From Clostridiales bacterium (GTDB lineage Bacteria; Bacillota; Clostridia; Christensenellales; Aristaeellaceae), in the NCBI GenBank assembly GCA_012522875.1, contig JAAYJP010000038.1, positions 1 through 6,159 on the forward strand: a DNA stretch of 6,159 bases. The letters run 5' to 3'. The notes beneath the pieces are model-generated. The model made no database searches. It was not told where the DNA came from and saw nothing but the letters and a program-made list of their open reading frames with translations. Of the stretch, positions 1 to 6,076 are shown in pieces. The position numbers and the translations under genes are program-made. The first letter of the stretch is position 1, and each line of letters starts with the position of its first letter.

Positions 1-7
1 GCGCACA

Positions 8-36
8 TTGAGCGGTGCGGAGAGCCGTGATATAAT
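8..36 (+). promoter_or_regulatory. Extended -10 promoter of the five-gene operon
   Basis: A -35-like TTGAGC (8-13, four of six matches to TTGACA) is followed by a 17-bp spacer and a perfect -10 TATAAT (31-36). A TG dinucleotide one base upstream (28-29) makes it an extended -10. This fits a housekeeping sigma-70/SigA-type promoter. Transcription would start near base 43, leaving a leader of about 24 nt before the TTG start at 67. It is the only strong promoter I can see ahead of the operon. Confidence 0.8.
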
Positions 37-53
37 GCAGTGATATCATATAG

Positions 54-59
54 AGGAGG
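54..59 (+). promoter_or_regulatory. Shine-Dalgarno site that decides the first gene's start (TTG 67)
   Basis: A perfect AGGAGG lies 7 nt before an in-frame TTG at 67. A GTG further upstream in the same frame (40) has no ribosome site and falls at or before the expected transcription start near 43. The in-frame ATG at 85 is too far from the site. TTG 67 is therefore the best start. Confidence 0.8.
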
Positions 60-66
60 CGGCAGA

Positions 67-2172
67 TTGCGGACGGCTGACTTGATGGGTGCATCGCGCG
101 CGGTACGGGACTGGAATCCCCCGGCCATCGCGTCCTTTTATGCGCTGTTTGGCTATTTATATTGCATGCTGGCCGCTCCCGCCCTGGCGTTGCACCCCGT
201 GGTGGGCGGGGCCCTCTACCTGGTGGGCCAGGTGACCATCCTGTCCATCCACATGAACCGGCCAGAGCGGCGCCAGTACCTGCCACAGTCCCAGCGCAAC
301 GCCGGCTTGGCGCTGGGCGCCGTTTGCGGTCTGTTAGCCTTGGGGCTGCTGATGATTTACCCCCTGGCCGTTGACCTGCCCATGATTTGGCTGATGTTTG
401 CCATCGCGGGACTGGTACACCTGATGGAGCGCGTGACCAGCAGGCTGTATCTGGCCAGCTTCAGCCGCGTCAAAGACCGGGTACGCCGGGTCGTGCGTCT
501 GATTGAAGTATCCCTCCTGTTCATTGCCTTGGCGGCTCTGCTTTTCTTCCTTTCCCGCTCTGCAAATGACGCCTGGTACCTTCTGGGCGGATATGCCCTG
601 TTCTGCCTTTTCCGGGTGGTGAGCTTGCTCAGAACGGACGAATCCCCAGATGCCGGGCCAGTTTACGCCCCAGCAGCGATACAGGACTTCCTGTCCCAGG
701 AACAGAAAGTGGCCCGGGTGAGCGCGTACAAGAGTTTCCGGGCCATTATGCTCATCACCATGACAGCCCTTCAGGTGACAATGCTTTTGGTTTTTACCTT
801 CATCGGCACCCGGGAGGTAGGGCTGATTACCAGCCTTCTGGTAGCATTCCTGTGCACCACCCTTTCCCAGTGGGCCACCAAATGGCTTCTTCTCAGGCGC
901 GCCAATAGACGCCCGGGTACTGAGCCGGCCACAGGCCTGATGATCGGCCTGGGTATCTGGCTGTTAAGCCTGGTATCGTTCACCCGCTACGGCATGGACA
1001 GCCGTGTGATCTGGAGCTATCTGTCCCTGGGATTTTCAACTGCCGGGGTCACCATGGCCATTGTAAGCCTGCACGCGCTGGAAAACGATATGCGCGGGGT
1101 GGTGCAATTCGCCACAGGCGAAAGGCCCGGTCCGGCGCTGGACATTGCCCACGAAGCGCTGGCAGAAAACGCTGCCCTGATCGGGGAAATGCTGGTGCTT
1201 CTGGGGCTGATGGCCATGACCCTGTTTACCCGAGGGGCTTTTGAAGGCGGCAGCCTGCAGCTCAGCCTGCAGCCCTTGTTTTTGGCGCCGGCGCTGGCCC
1301 TCGTGGTTGCCGCATTTATGGCGGCTTTCCGTTTCCCGCTGGACCGCAAGGCAACGGCCAAGCTGCGCGCCTTTCTGATGCTCAAGGAAAACGGGGAAAC
1401 CAACCTCCCCCTGCAGAAACAGCTGGAAGACACGGTGGTCAAGGTTCACCGGAAACGCTACGGCATCAAGCTGATCATCCTGATTTTGCGGCCGTTTTTT
1501 TATGTCCAGGTCATCGGCAAGGAAAAAGTGCACAGCACTCCTGGGGTAAGCACTGTATTCACGTGCAACCATGGGGAAGTGTACGGCCCCATCGTCACCA
1601 ACCTTTATGTTCCCTTCTGGTTCAGGCCGTGGGTGATCGATGAGATATCGGAACCGGACCGCTCTGCCCAGTACCTCTACCGCAACACCGTGAGCCGCCA
1701 ATACTGGATCCCAAAACGCCTGCGGCTGCCGGCTGCTAAGGTGCTCATGGCCTTCCTCGCGTGGGTCATGCGGTCTCTTGACGGCATCACCGTCTATCGG
1801 GACAACCCCCGGGAACTGGTCAAGACCTTCCGGGAGACGGCAGCCGCCATGGAAGCCGGGGATAACCTGCTGATATTTCCCGAAAATCCGAATGATGAAA
1901 GCCTGGACAAGGCTGGCTATCTGCGGGAAGGGGTGGGAGAGTTCTTTTCCGGCTTTGCCATGATTGCCCAGCTCTACTATAAAAAAACGGGCAAGTGCGC
2001 CCAATTTGTTCCCATCTTTGCCAGCAGGAAGCACCGCACCCTTACCTTTGGGGAGCCGACCTTCTATAACCCCGAAGCCCCGCCCCGTGAAGAGCAGCAG
2101 CGCATTTCCGATTACCTGAGGGGTGAGATGCTGCGCATGGCCAGCCAGGCTTCCAGGGAGGATGCGTTGTGA
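67..2172 (+). CDS. Membrane protein: 12-helix MFS-like domain fused to a PlsC-type acyltransferase
   Basis: This is a 701-residue protein from TTG 67; the residue numbers here count from the longer frame at GTG 40 (subtract 9). About 12 hydrophobic segments span residues 28-432, with a longer polar loop after the sixth (197-232). Basic loops follow segments 2 (NRPERR) and 8 (RRANRR), which matches major facilitator topology. A soluble C-terminal domain (about 490-700) resembles PlsC/LPLAT acyltransferases: motif I NHGEVYG (510-516), motif II GITVYRD (582-588), motif III FPENPND (613-619) and motif IV VPIF (657-660). Enzymes of this family move acyl groups from acyl-ACP or acyl-CoA to glycerol lipids on the cytosolic face. 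The Asp of the HX4D motif is Gly516, so activity or substrate may differ. LplT-like transporter/PlsC fusions are known in bacteria and are a plausible model, but the substrate is not known. It is the first gene of the operon and overlaps the next gene by 4 nt. The acyltransferase call is fairly secure; the MFS call rests on topology. Confidence 0.8.
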   Translation: MRTADLMGASRAVRDWNPPAIASFYALFGYLYCMLAAPALALHPVVGGALYLVGQVTILSIHMNRPERRQYLPQSQRNAGLALGAVCGLLALGLLMIYPLAVDLPMIWLMFAIAGLVHLMERVTSRLYLASFSRVKDRVRRVVRLIEVSLLFIALAALLFFLSRSANDAWYLLGGYALFCLFRVVSLLRTDESPDAGPVYAPAAIQDFLSQEQKVARVSAYKSFRAIMLITMTALQVTMLLVFTFIGTREVGLITSLLVAFLCTTLSQWATKWLLLRRANRRPGTEPATGLMIGLGIWLLSLVSFTRYGMDSRVIWSYLSLGFSTAGVTMAIVSLHALENDMRGVVQFATGERPGPALDIAHEALAENAALIGEMLVLLGLMAMTLFTRGAFEGGSLQLSLQPLFLAPALALVVAAFMAAFRFPLDRKATAKLRAFLMLKENGETNLPLQKQLEDTVVKVHRKRYGIKLIILILRPFFYVQVIGKEKVHSTPGVSTVFTCNHGEVYGPIVTNLYVPFWFRPWVIDEISEPDRSAQYLYRNTVSRQYWIPKRLRLPAAKVLMAFLAWVMRSLDGITVYRDNPRELVKTFRETAAAMEAGDNLLIFPENPNDESLDKAGYLREGVGEFFSGFAMIAQLYYKKTGKCAQFVPIFASRKHRTLTFGEPTFYNPEAPPREEQQRISDYLRGEMLRMASQASREDAL
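1252..1275 (+). repeat. Short 12-bp tandem duplication inside the first gene
   Basis: AGCCTGCAGCTC is followed directly by AGCCTGCAGCCC (11 of 12 identical). It encodes SLQLSLQP in the loop between the eleventh and twelfth hydrophobic segments and keeps the frame. It is probably a small slippage duplication without regulatory meaning. Confidence 0.6.
2155..2161 (+). promoter_or_regulatory. Shine-Dalgarno site supporting the GTG start at 2169
   Basis: AGGGAGG ends 7 nt before GTG 2169 and lies inside the last codons of the upstream gene. The GTG shares four bases with the upstream stop (GTGA), an arrangement typical of translational coupling. Confidence 0.75.
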
Positions 2173-4112
2173 ACGGCGCGATCTTCCTCACCCTGTATTT
2201 GCTGGCAGGCTTATGGACCGTCCGCTGCCTGCTGCCCCGGCAACGGGTGATCGCGCGGATATGGCTGGGCCTGAGCCTGGGAGTGTTCCTGATCATGTGG
2301 CTTCCCGCGCTGGTGGCCTTCCTGCGCCCCTATGATGCCGCCGCCCAATGGCTGTCCGTTGCGGCACTTGCAGCGCTCTCGGGAGCGGCCTTTCTGCTCA
2401 AACCAAGTGCTCAGCCTGAGCGGTTCTCGGATGAGGACCGGAAAGACCTGCGCCTGCTGCTCCTCTTTGCCCTGCCAATGTGCCTGCTGGGTATGTATCT
2501 GCAATACACGCATGTCCTGCGCCCGGTGGACGGAGCCCTTCATGTGGGTCAGGCCACCTATGGGGATCTCCCCCTTCATTTGGCGATCGCCACCTCCCTT
2601 GAGGGAAAGGCGCTGCCTGCGGTCTACAGCATCCTGCCAGGAACAAGGCTGGGCTATCCCTTCCTGGCTGACAGCCTGGCTACGAGTTTCCTGGCGCTGG
2701 GCTGGAGCCTCAGGGATGCCATGGTCATCCCCGCTGCCCTGATGATGGCGCTGGTGTTCCCGGGGTACCTGATCCTTGCCCGGCGTGCCTGCGCTTCCCG
2801 GCATGCCGCCGCCCTGGCTTTCCTCTTCGTGTTCCTGAATGGCGGCTTCGGATTCCTGTATGCCTTTGATATGGCAGGGGTCGATTTGGGGGCGCTTGGG
2901 CAAAACCAGCTCCAACAGGGCACCTGGCTTGGCCGCGTCGCCAATATACTCAATGGCTGGTATCAGACGCCGGCCAACCACGCGGAGTTCTCCACCTATA
3001 ATCTCAGGTGGAGCAATATCGTGGCCGATATGCTGGTGCCCCAGCGCACCTTCCTGGCAGGCTGGATGGTGCTTCTCCCCTGCCTGTACCTGGTCATGGG
3101 CGGGATGAAATCGGAGGACAGGGACACGCGCCGCTGGGCGCTTGCAGGTGTGATGGCGGGGGGGCTTCCGCTTGTCCATACCCACTCCTTCCTGGCCCTG
3201 GCGATCTGCAGCGCCGCCTGGTTTATCCATACCCTCATCCGTAAAAAGCGCCTTTCTCACTGGCTTCTTTATGGCGTCACGGCGTTCCTGCTGGCGCTGC
3301 CTCAGGTGGTGTTTTTCACCTTCCGCCAATCCGGGCAGGAGGGCTTCCTGCGTTTTCACTTCAACTGGGTGAACAACCTGGGCGGAGCCGGTCTTCAGGA
3401 CGGCTACCTGTGGTTTTACCTGAAGAATGTCGGGCTTCCGCTGCTGCTTGTCATCTTTTCCCTCTTTGAGAGGAACCCCTGGCACAAGCGGCTGCTGCTG
3501 GGAGCGCTGTTTATCTTCATCCCCGCGGAAATGGTGCTTTTTCAGCCCAATGCCTATGACAACAACAAACTTTTCTATGCAGCCTGGGCGCTGGCTGCCA
3601 TCCCCGCGGCGGACTATGCCGTTTTAAGCTGGAACCGCCTGAAGGCTGTGCATGCCCGCCCGCTGATGGCAGTGCTGGCAGCGGGGGTGATGTTCACAAC
3701 GGGTACACTGGCCATAGCCAGGGAGGCAGTAAGCGACTACCCCATGTTCTCCAGGGAGGATCTTGCCCTGGCCGACTTTGTAAAGGAGAACACGCCCCGG
3801 GACAGCCGATTTGTGACAGGCTTCCAACACATCAACCCCATTTCCTCTTTGACGGGGCGGGAGATCGTGGTGGGGCCAGACCTGTGGCTGTATTACCACG
3901 GCTTTGACACCGAAGAACGCCAGTCCGCCCTGCGGGCTTTCTTCCAGTCGCCCGAGGCATATGCGGATGTGCCCATCCGCTACGGCGCGGACTACATCCT
4001 CCTTGGCCATGAGGAACGCATGCTGGGCGGGAACAAAGAGGCTCTGGACCGCTTGTTTGATGTGGTCTACGACGAGAATGGCTACACCCTGTTCAGGGTG
4101 CCGGAGGGCTGA
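2169..4112 (+). CDS. Polytopic GT-C-like membrane glycosyltransferase (putative)
   Basis: This 647-residue protein starts at GTG, supported by AGGGAGG 7 nt upstream. It has roughly 12-14 hydrophobic segments between residues 3 and 516, then a soluble C-terminal tail (about 525-647). After the fourth segment, a long non-membrane loop carries YGDLPLHL (131-138). Its Asp133 sits where GT-C enzymes keep an acidic catalytic residue in the first external loop. Other recognisable points are a PQRTF element (291-295), DNNKLFYAAW (464-473) before a late helix, and a tail beginning FVKENTPRDSRF (537-548) followed by LTGREIVVGP (561-570). This combination recurs in large uncharacterised bacterial GT-C-type proteins related to the DUF2298/PMT-like groups. 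Such enzymes move a sugar from a polyprenyl-phosphate donor on the outer face of the membrane. Donor and acceptor cannot be told from the sequence. Only one base separates it from the next gene. The membrane-protein call is certain, the GT-C assignment moderate. Confidence 0.75.
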   Translation: MNGAIFLTLYLLAGLWTVRCLLPRQRVIARIWLGLSLGVFLIMWLPALVAFLRPYDAAAQWLSVAALAALSGAAFLLKPSAQPERFSDEDRKDLRLLLLFALPMCLLGMYLQYTHVLRPVDGALHVGQATYGDLPLHLAIATSLEGKALPAVYSILPGTRLGYPFLADSLATSFLALGWSLRDAMVIPAALMMALVFPGYLILARRACASRHAAALAFLFVFLNGGFGFLYAFDMAGVDLGALGQNQLQQGTWLGRVANILNGWYQTPANHAEFSTYNLRWSNIVADMLVPQRTFLAGWMVLLPCLYLVMGGMKSEDRDTRRWALAGVMAGGLPLVHTHSFLALAICSAAWFIHTLIRKKRLSHWLLYGVTAFLLALPQVVFFTFRQSGQEGFLRFHFNWVNNLGGAGLQDGYLWFYLKNVGLPLLLVIFSLFERNPWHKRLLLGALFIFIPAEMVLFQPNAYDNNKLFYAAWALAAIPAADYAVLSWNRLKAVHARPLMAVLAAGVMFTTGTLAIAREAVSDYPMFSREDLALADFVKENTPRDSRFVTGFQHINPISSLTGREIVVGPDLWLYYHGFDTEERQSALRAFFQSPEAYADVPIRYGADYILLGHEERMLGGNKEALDRLFDVVYDENGYTLFRVPEG

Positions 4113-4113
4113 G

Positions 4114-4371
4114 ATGGTGCGCCGCTTCCTGGAATACTCCCTGCGCTACCGCCGCCCCATCAAAGCCGTGTGGCTGGAGGATGGCAAATTGCTGTCGGGT
4201 ACTCTGACCGTGACCGCTTTGGGTGAGGACGCCTTTTCCTTCACCAGCGCGCGCAGGAAAGCACCCAGGGAAATGCCCGTCACGGCTGTTCTGTCGGCTT
4301 CCTATGCCAGGGGGGACGATGGGGATACGCTGAAGAACACCCTGCGCATGAAAGAGAAAAAAGATGGTTGA
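4114..4371 (+). CDS. Small 85-residue soluble protein of unknown function
   Basis: The start is ATG 4114, one base after the upstream TGA, with GGAGG (4103-4107) 6 nt before it. The same frame is open further upstream, but that part only shadows the glycosyltransferase gene. The protein has no membrane segment or signal peptide. Residues 1-15 are basic (RRFLEYSLRYRRP). The stretch 16-65 alternates short hydrophobic strands with turns (IKAVWLEDGKLLSGTLTVTA, then AVLSASYARGDDG), suggesting a small SH3- or Sm-like beta barrel. The tail is charged (KEKKDG). I do not recognise a named family. A distant WYL-like resemblance is possible but no WYL motif is present. It overlaps the GtrA gene by 8 nt, so it is tied into a membrane-lipid operon and might be a regulatory or accessory subunit; that role is inference. 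Confidence 0.75.
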   Translation: MVRRFLEYSLRYRRPIKAVWLEDGKLLSGTLTVTALGEDAFSFTSARRKAPREMPVTAVLSASYARGDDGDTLKNTLRMKEKKDG

Positions 4372-4849
4372 ACGCATCAAGGCCCTCGCCAGGAAAAAGC
4401 CCCGGCTGTATGAAGCCCTGGCCTACCTTTTCTTTGGCGGGCTTACGACTCTGGTCAACTGGTTGGTCTACCTGGCCCTTACCCACGCCTTCGGCCTGAA
4501 TGCCTACCCCCAGGGCAGCGGCAGTTATGTCCTGCTGGCCAACCTGGCCAATATCCTGGCCTGGATACTCAGCGTACTCTTTGCCTATGCCACCAACCGG
4601 CGCTTCGTCTTTGACAGCCAGTCTAAAAGGAGCCGGATGCTCAGGGAGTTCTGGCTCTTTGTTTCCGCACGGGCACTGGGCTATGTGTTGTTTGACCTGT
4701 TGCTATTCAGCGCCTTCCTTACCTTCATGGCGGACCGCCCTGCCAAACTCATCATGAATGCGCTGGTCATTATCTTCAACTACCTGGCCAGCCGGTTTGT
4801 GATCTTCAGAACCGAAAAAAAGGAAACGCCCCCGGACGAGGGAGCGTAG
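4364..4849 (+). CDS. GtrA-family small membrane protein
   Basis: This 161-residue protein has the GtrA pattern of four helices: about 20-41 (YLFFGGLTTLVNWLVYLAL), 58-76, 94-114 and 127-148. Diagnostic features are the FGG-x-x-T-x-x-N-W-x-x-Y element in helix 1, the YATNRRFVF stretch (75-83) after helix 2, and FNYLASRFVIF (138-148) at the end. Family members are linked to moving undecaprenyl-phosphate-linked sugars across the membrane, or to anchoring polysaccharide enzymes, as in O-antigen glucosylation and teichoic or arabinogalactan modification. A GT-C-like enzyme in the same operon fits a lipid-linked sugar route. No GtrB-like GT2 partner is in the window. ATG 4364 lies in the end of the preceding gene (8-nt overlap) with only a weak purine-rich site (AAAGAG) ahead, so translation probably depends on coupling. 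Confidence 0.9.
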   Translation: MVERIKALARKKPRLYEALAYLFFGGLTTLVNWLVYLALTHAFGLNAYPQGSGSYVLLANLANILAWILSVLFAYATNRRFVFDSQSKRSRMLREFWLFVSARALGYVLFDLLLFSAFLTFMADRPAKLIMNALVIIFNYLASRFVIFRTEKKETPPDEGA

Positions 4850-4862
4850 TGCGGGAGAAGAT

Positions 4863-5228
4863 ATGGAAATCATCACCCATGGCACCTTCAGTGCCGCCCT
4901 TCTTGAAGAGAAAGATTTTGCCCCGGCAAAGGCCGATCCGGAAGCGTTCCTCAAAACCATTGTGGATGAAGGCTGTACGGGCTTAATTATCCCGGGAAAA
5001 CTCATAAGCAGAGCACTGCCCCTCATGAAATCAGGTCTTTTGGATACTCTGCGGGAGCGTTTTGCCCACGCCGCATTCCGCGTCGCCATTGTTGATATGC
5101 CGGGCGGCCTGATTGCCTCCGCCGTGAAGACATTGATAAAGGCCTATAAGGCAGGCGATTCGGTGCGCTTCACCGGCAGCGCAGAGGAAGCCATGGCATT
5201 ATTGGCCTCAATCCCTTCTGCTGGATGA
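4863..5228 (+). CDS. DUF4180-like protein
   Basis: This 121-residue soluble protein has no signal peptide or membrane helix. Its pattern matches DUF4180: a short N-terminal strand, an early helical stretch (DPEAFLKTIVDEGC, 25-38), the strand GLIIPG (40-45), the LMKSGLLDTLRERF segment (54-67), FRVAIVD (72-78), KTLIKAYKAGDSVRFTGSAE (89-108), and a last helix with EEAMALL. The alternating strand/helix order suggests an alpha/beta fold. The family has no established biochemical function. It starts at ATG 4863, 13 nt after the GtrA stop, with GGGAG (4853-4857) 5 nt upstream. It is the last gene of the operon, and its 3' end overlaps the convergent metalloprotease gene by 21 nt. The family assignment is from memory of conserved positions and is moderately confident. 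Confidence 0.8.
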   Translation: MEIITHGTFSAALLEEKDFAPAKADPEAFLKTIVDEGCTGLIIPGKLISRALPLMKSGLLDTLRERFAHAAFRVAIVDMPGGLIASAVKTLIKAYKAGDSVRFTGSAEEAMALLASIPSAG

Positions 5229-5897
5229 ACCCCGTGACAGCAGAATCAGCCTGACCAACTGAAGCAAAGCGCCTATGGCTGAAGCCACATAGGTCATGGC
5301 TGCGGCGTTGAGTACCTTTCTGACGCCTTTCTCCTCCTCCTGCGTGATCAGGCCCGAGCCATTGAGCATCGCAATGGCCCGCCTGGAGGCGTTGAACTCC
5401 ACGGGCAGGGTGATCAGGGCGAAGGCCACCGTGAGGGAAAACAGCACGATGCCCGCCGCCACCAGCGGCTGCCAGGACATGATAAGCCCCAGGATGAAAA
5501 TTGGCACACTGAGCATGGATCCAAAGTTCACTGCCGGCACCACCACGGAACGGATCGCAAGGGGAGCATAGCCCTCCTTCTTCTGCATGGCGTGTCCCGC
5601 TTCATGGGCCGCGATGCCGATAGCGGCGATGCTGGCGGAGTTGTATACCCCTTCAGAGAGGCTGAGCACCTGGGTGCGCGGGTCATAATGATCAGTCAGC
5701 GTTCCCTGGCCCCTGGCGACTGAGACCTCATTGTTGCCATTGTCATAGAGAATTTTCTGCGCAGCCTGGCTGGCAGGAATCCCCGCCTGGGTGCGGACCT
5801 TGGAATACTTATTGTAGGCGTTCTTCATCCCCGCCTGGGCTAAAAAAGCCAGCAGCAGCGCAGGAATGAGGATCAGCATGGTGGAATCGTAAAACAA
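5208..5897 (-). CDS. yugP: YugP-type membrane zinc metallopeptidase (Zn_peptidase_2)
   Basis: This 229-residue protein contains the zinc protease motif HEAGH (98-102), with two His ligands and a catalytic Glu. A downstream ITLPVEFNAS (162-171) supplies the likely third ligand, Glu167. The family signature LTDHYDP (67-73) and the LSEGVYNSASIAAIGIAAHE region (79-99) are also present. Hydrophobic segments lie at about 7-23, 118-140, 144-163 and 199-219, so the catalytic site sits at the membrane. The start is TTG 5897 with AAGGAG (5906-5911) 8 nt upstream. The MFYD opening matches the usual start of these proteins, so the ATG seven codons in (5879) is less likely. The length is normal for the family, and all catalytic residues are present. 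Substrates are not established; membrane-protein quality control or stress roles are plausible. It is transcribed from its own promoter, convergent with the operon. Confidence 0.95.
   Translation of the reverse strand: MFYDSTMLILIPALLLAFLAQAGMKNAYNKYSKVRTQAGIPASQAAQKILYDNGNNEVSVARGQGTLTDHYDPRTQVLSLSEGVYNSASIAAIGIAAHEAGHAMQKKEGYAPLAIRSVVVPAVNFGSMLSVPIFILGLIMSWQPLVAAGIVLFSLTVAFALITLPVEFNASRRAIAMLNGSGLITQEEEKGVRKVLNAAAMTYVASAIGALLQLVRLILLSRGSSSRRD
5216..5245. repeat. Perfect 8-bp inverted repeat across the convergent gene ends
   Basis: TTCTGCTG (5216-5223) and CAGCAGAA (5238-5245) are exact reverse complements separated by 14 bases. The loop contains the stop codon of the DUF4180-like gene (5226-5228), and the right arm lies in the coding end of the metalloprotease gene. 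Neither strand has a T-tract after the stem, so it is not a canonical intrinsic terminator. It is, however, the only hairpin I found near the end of the operon. Confidence 0.6.
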
Positions 5898-5905
5898 GGG
5901 CGTTT

Positions 5906-5911
5906 CTCCTT
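5906..5911 (-). promoter_or_regulatory. Shine-Dalgarno site that decides the metalloprotease start (TTG 5897)
   Basis: On the minus strand AAGGAG lies 8 nt before TTG 5897. The first ATG in frame (5877-5879) is 26 nt away from the site, too far for normal initiation. Confidence 0.75.
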
Positions 5912-5962
5912 TGAGGTGTTTTTTGCAGCCTGGCCTGGCCAGATTCTTCCAGGAACAATAAT

Positions 5963-5971
5963 ATTATATCA
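5963..5971 (-). promoter_or_regulatory. Extended -10 promoter of the metalloprotease gene
   Basis: The minus strand reads TGATATAAT here: a perfect -10 TATAAT (5963-5968) with the TG of an extended -10 directly upstream. No good -35 box lies at 16-18 bp; the nearest, TTGCTG (5983-5988), has only a 14-bp spacer, so the extended -10 probably carries recognition. Transcription would start near 5956, giving a leader of about 59 nt. Confidence 0.7.
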
Positions 5972-5977
5972 CGTGAT
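5968..5977. promoter_or_regulatory. 10-bp palindrome overlapping the metalloprotease promoter
   Basis: ATCACGTGAT is a perfect palindrome covering the TG extension and first base of the -10 element. Its position suits an operator where a dimeric regulator would block polymerase. It may also be chance, because half of it is the promoter motif itself. No regulator gene is nearby. Confidence 0.3.
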
Positions 5978-6076
5978 GCAGACAGCAATGCGCTGCCTTG
6001 TGGCCCTTTTTTGCAGGAACATACAGATAGCCACCCAAAAAGGCAAATGAGCTTTTGAAATCAAAGCATCTCTGCC
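5978..6076. other. Intergenic stretch without recognisable genes
   Basis: Between the metalloprotease promoter and the terminator I see no coding frame with a ribosome site. It is more AT-rich than its surroundings and contains a T6 run (6007-6012) and a small imperfect palindrome (6051-6067, GCTTT/AAAGC arms). Neither forms a convincing terminator or regulatory RNA. Confidence 0.5.

Noticed and set aside
1036..2034. A 332-codon minus-strand open frame, antisense to the acyltransferase gene
   Set aside because: It is also in exact register with the sense codons and explained by the same avoidance of Leu and Ser codons whose complements are stops. The encoded product has no family resemblance, while the sense frame has acyltransferase motifs.
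2211..3485. A 424-codon open frame on the minus strand, antisense to the GT-C-like gene
   Set aside because: It is in exact codon register with the sense gene, so it stays open only because the sense gene has no TTA, CTA or TCA codons there, which is expected in GC-rich coding DNA. The translation is rich in Gln, Gly, His and Lys with no recognisable domain, and its far end overlaps no start signal I could support.
3904..4113. Upstream extension of the 85-residue protein's frame into the glycosyltransferase gene
   Set aside because: The extension lies over conserved-looking sequence of the GT-C-like protein in another frame. ATG 4114 has a proper ribosome site, so the long form is an artefact.
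5296..5571. A 91-codon plus-strand open frame inside the metalloprotease gene
   Set aside because: It is antisense to HEAGH-containing coding sequence whose family assignment is secure. It has no recognisable domain.
5919..5924. T6 run downstream of the metalloprotease start, read as a plus-strand terminator for the operon
   Set aside because: The sequence before it forms only a short stem with a bulge, and it is almost 700 bases after the operon's last stop codon. On the minus strand it is part of the leader before the ribosome site.
5978..6012. Possible plus-strand terminator ending at the T6 run at 6007
   Set aside because: The only stem ahead of the T-run is about four base pairs (CAGC/GCTG) and is separated from it by several bases. 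No plus-strand gene ends here.
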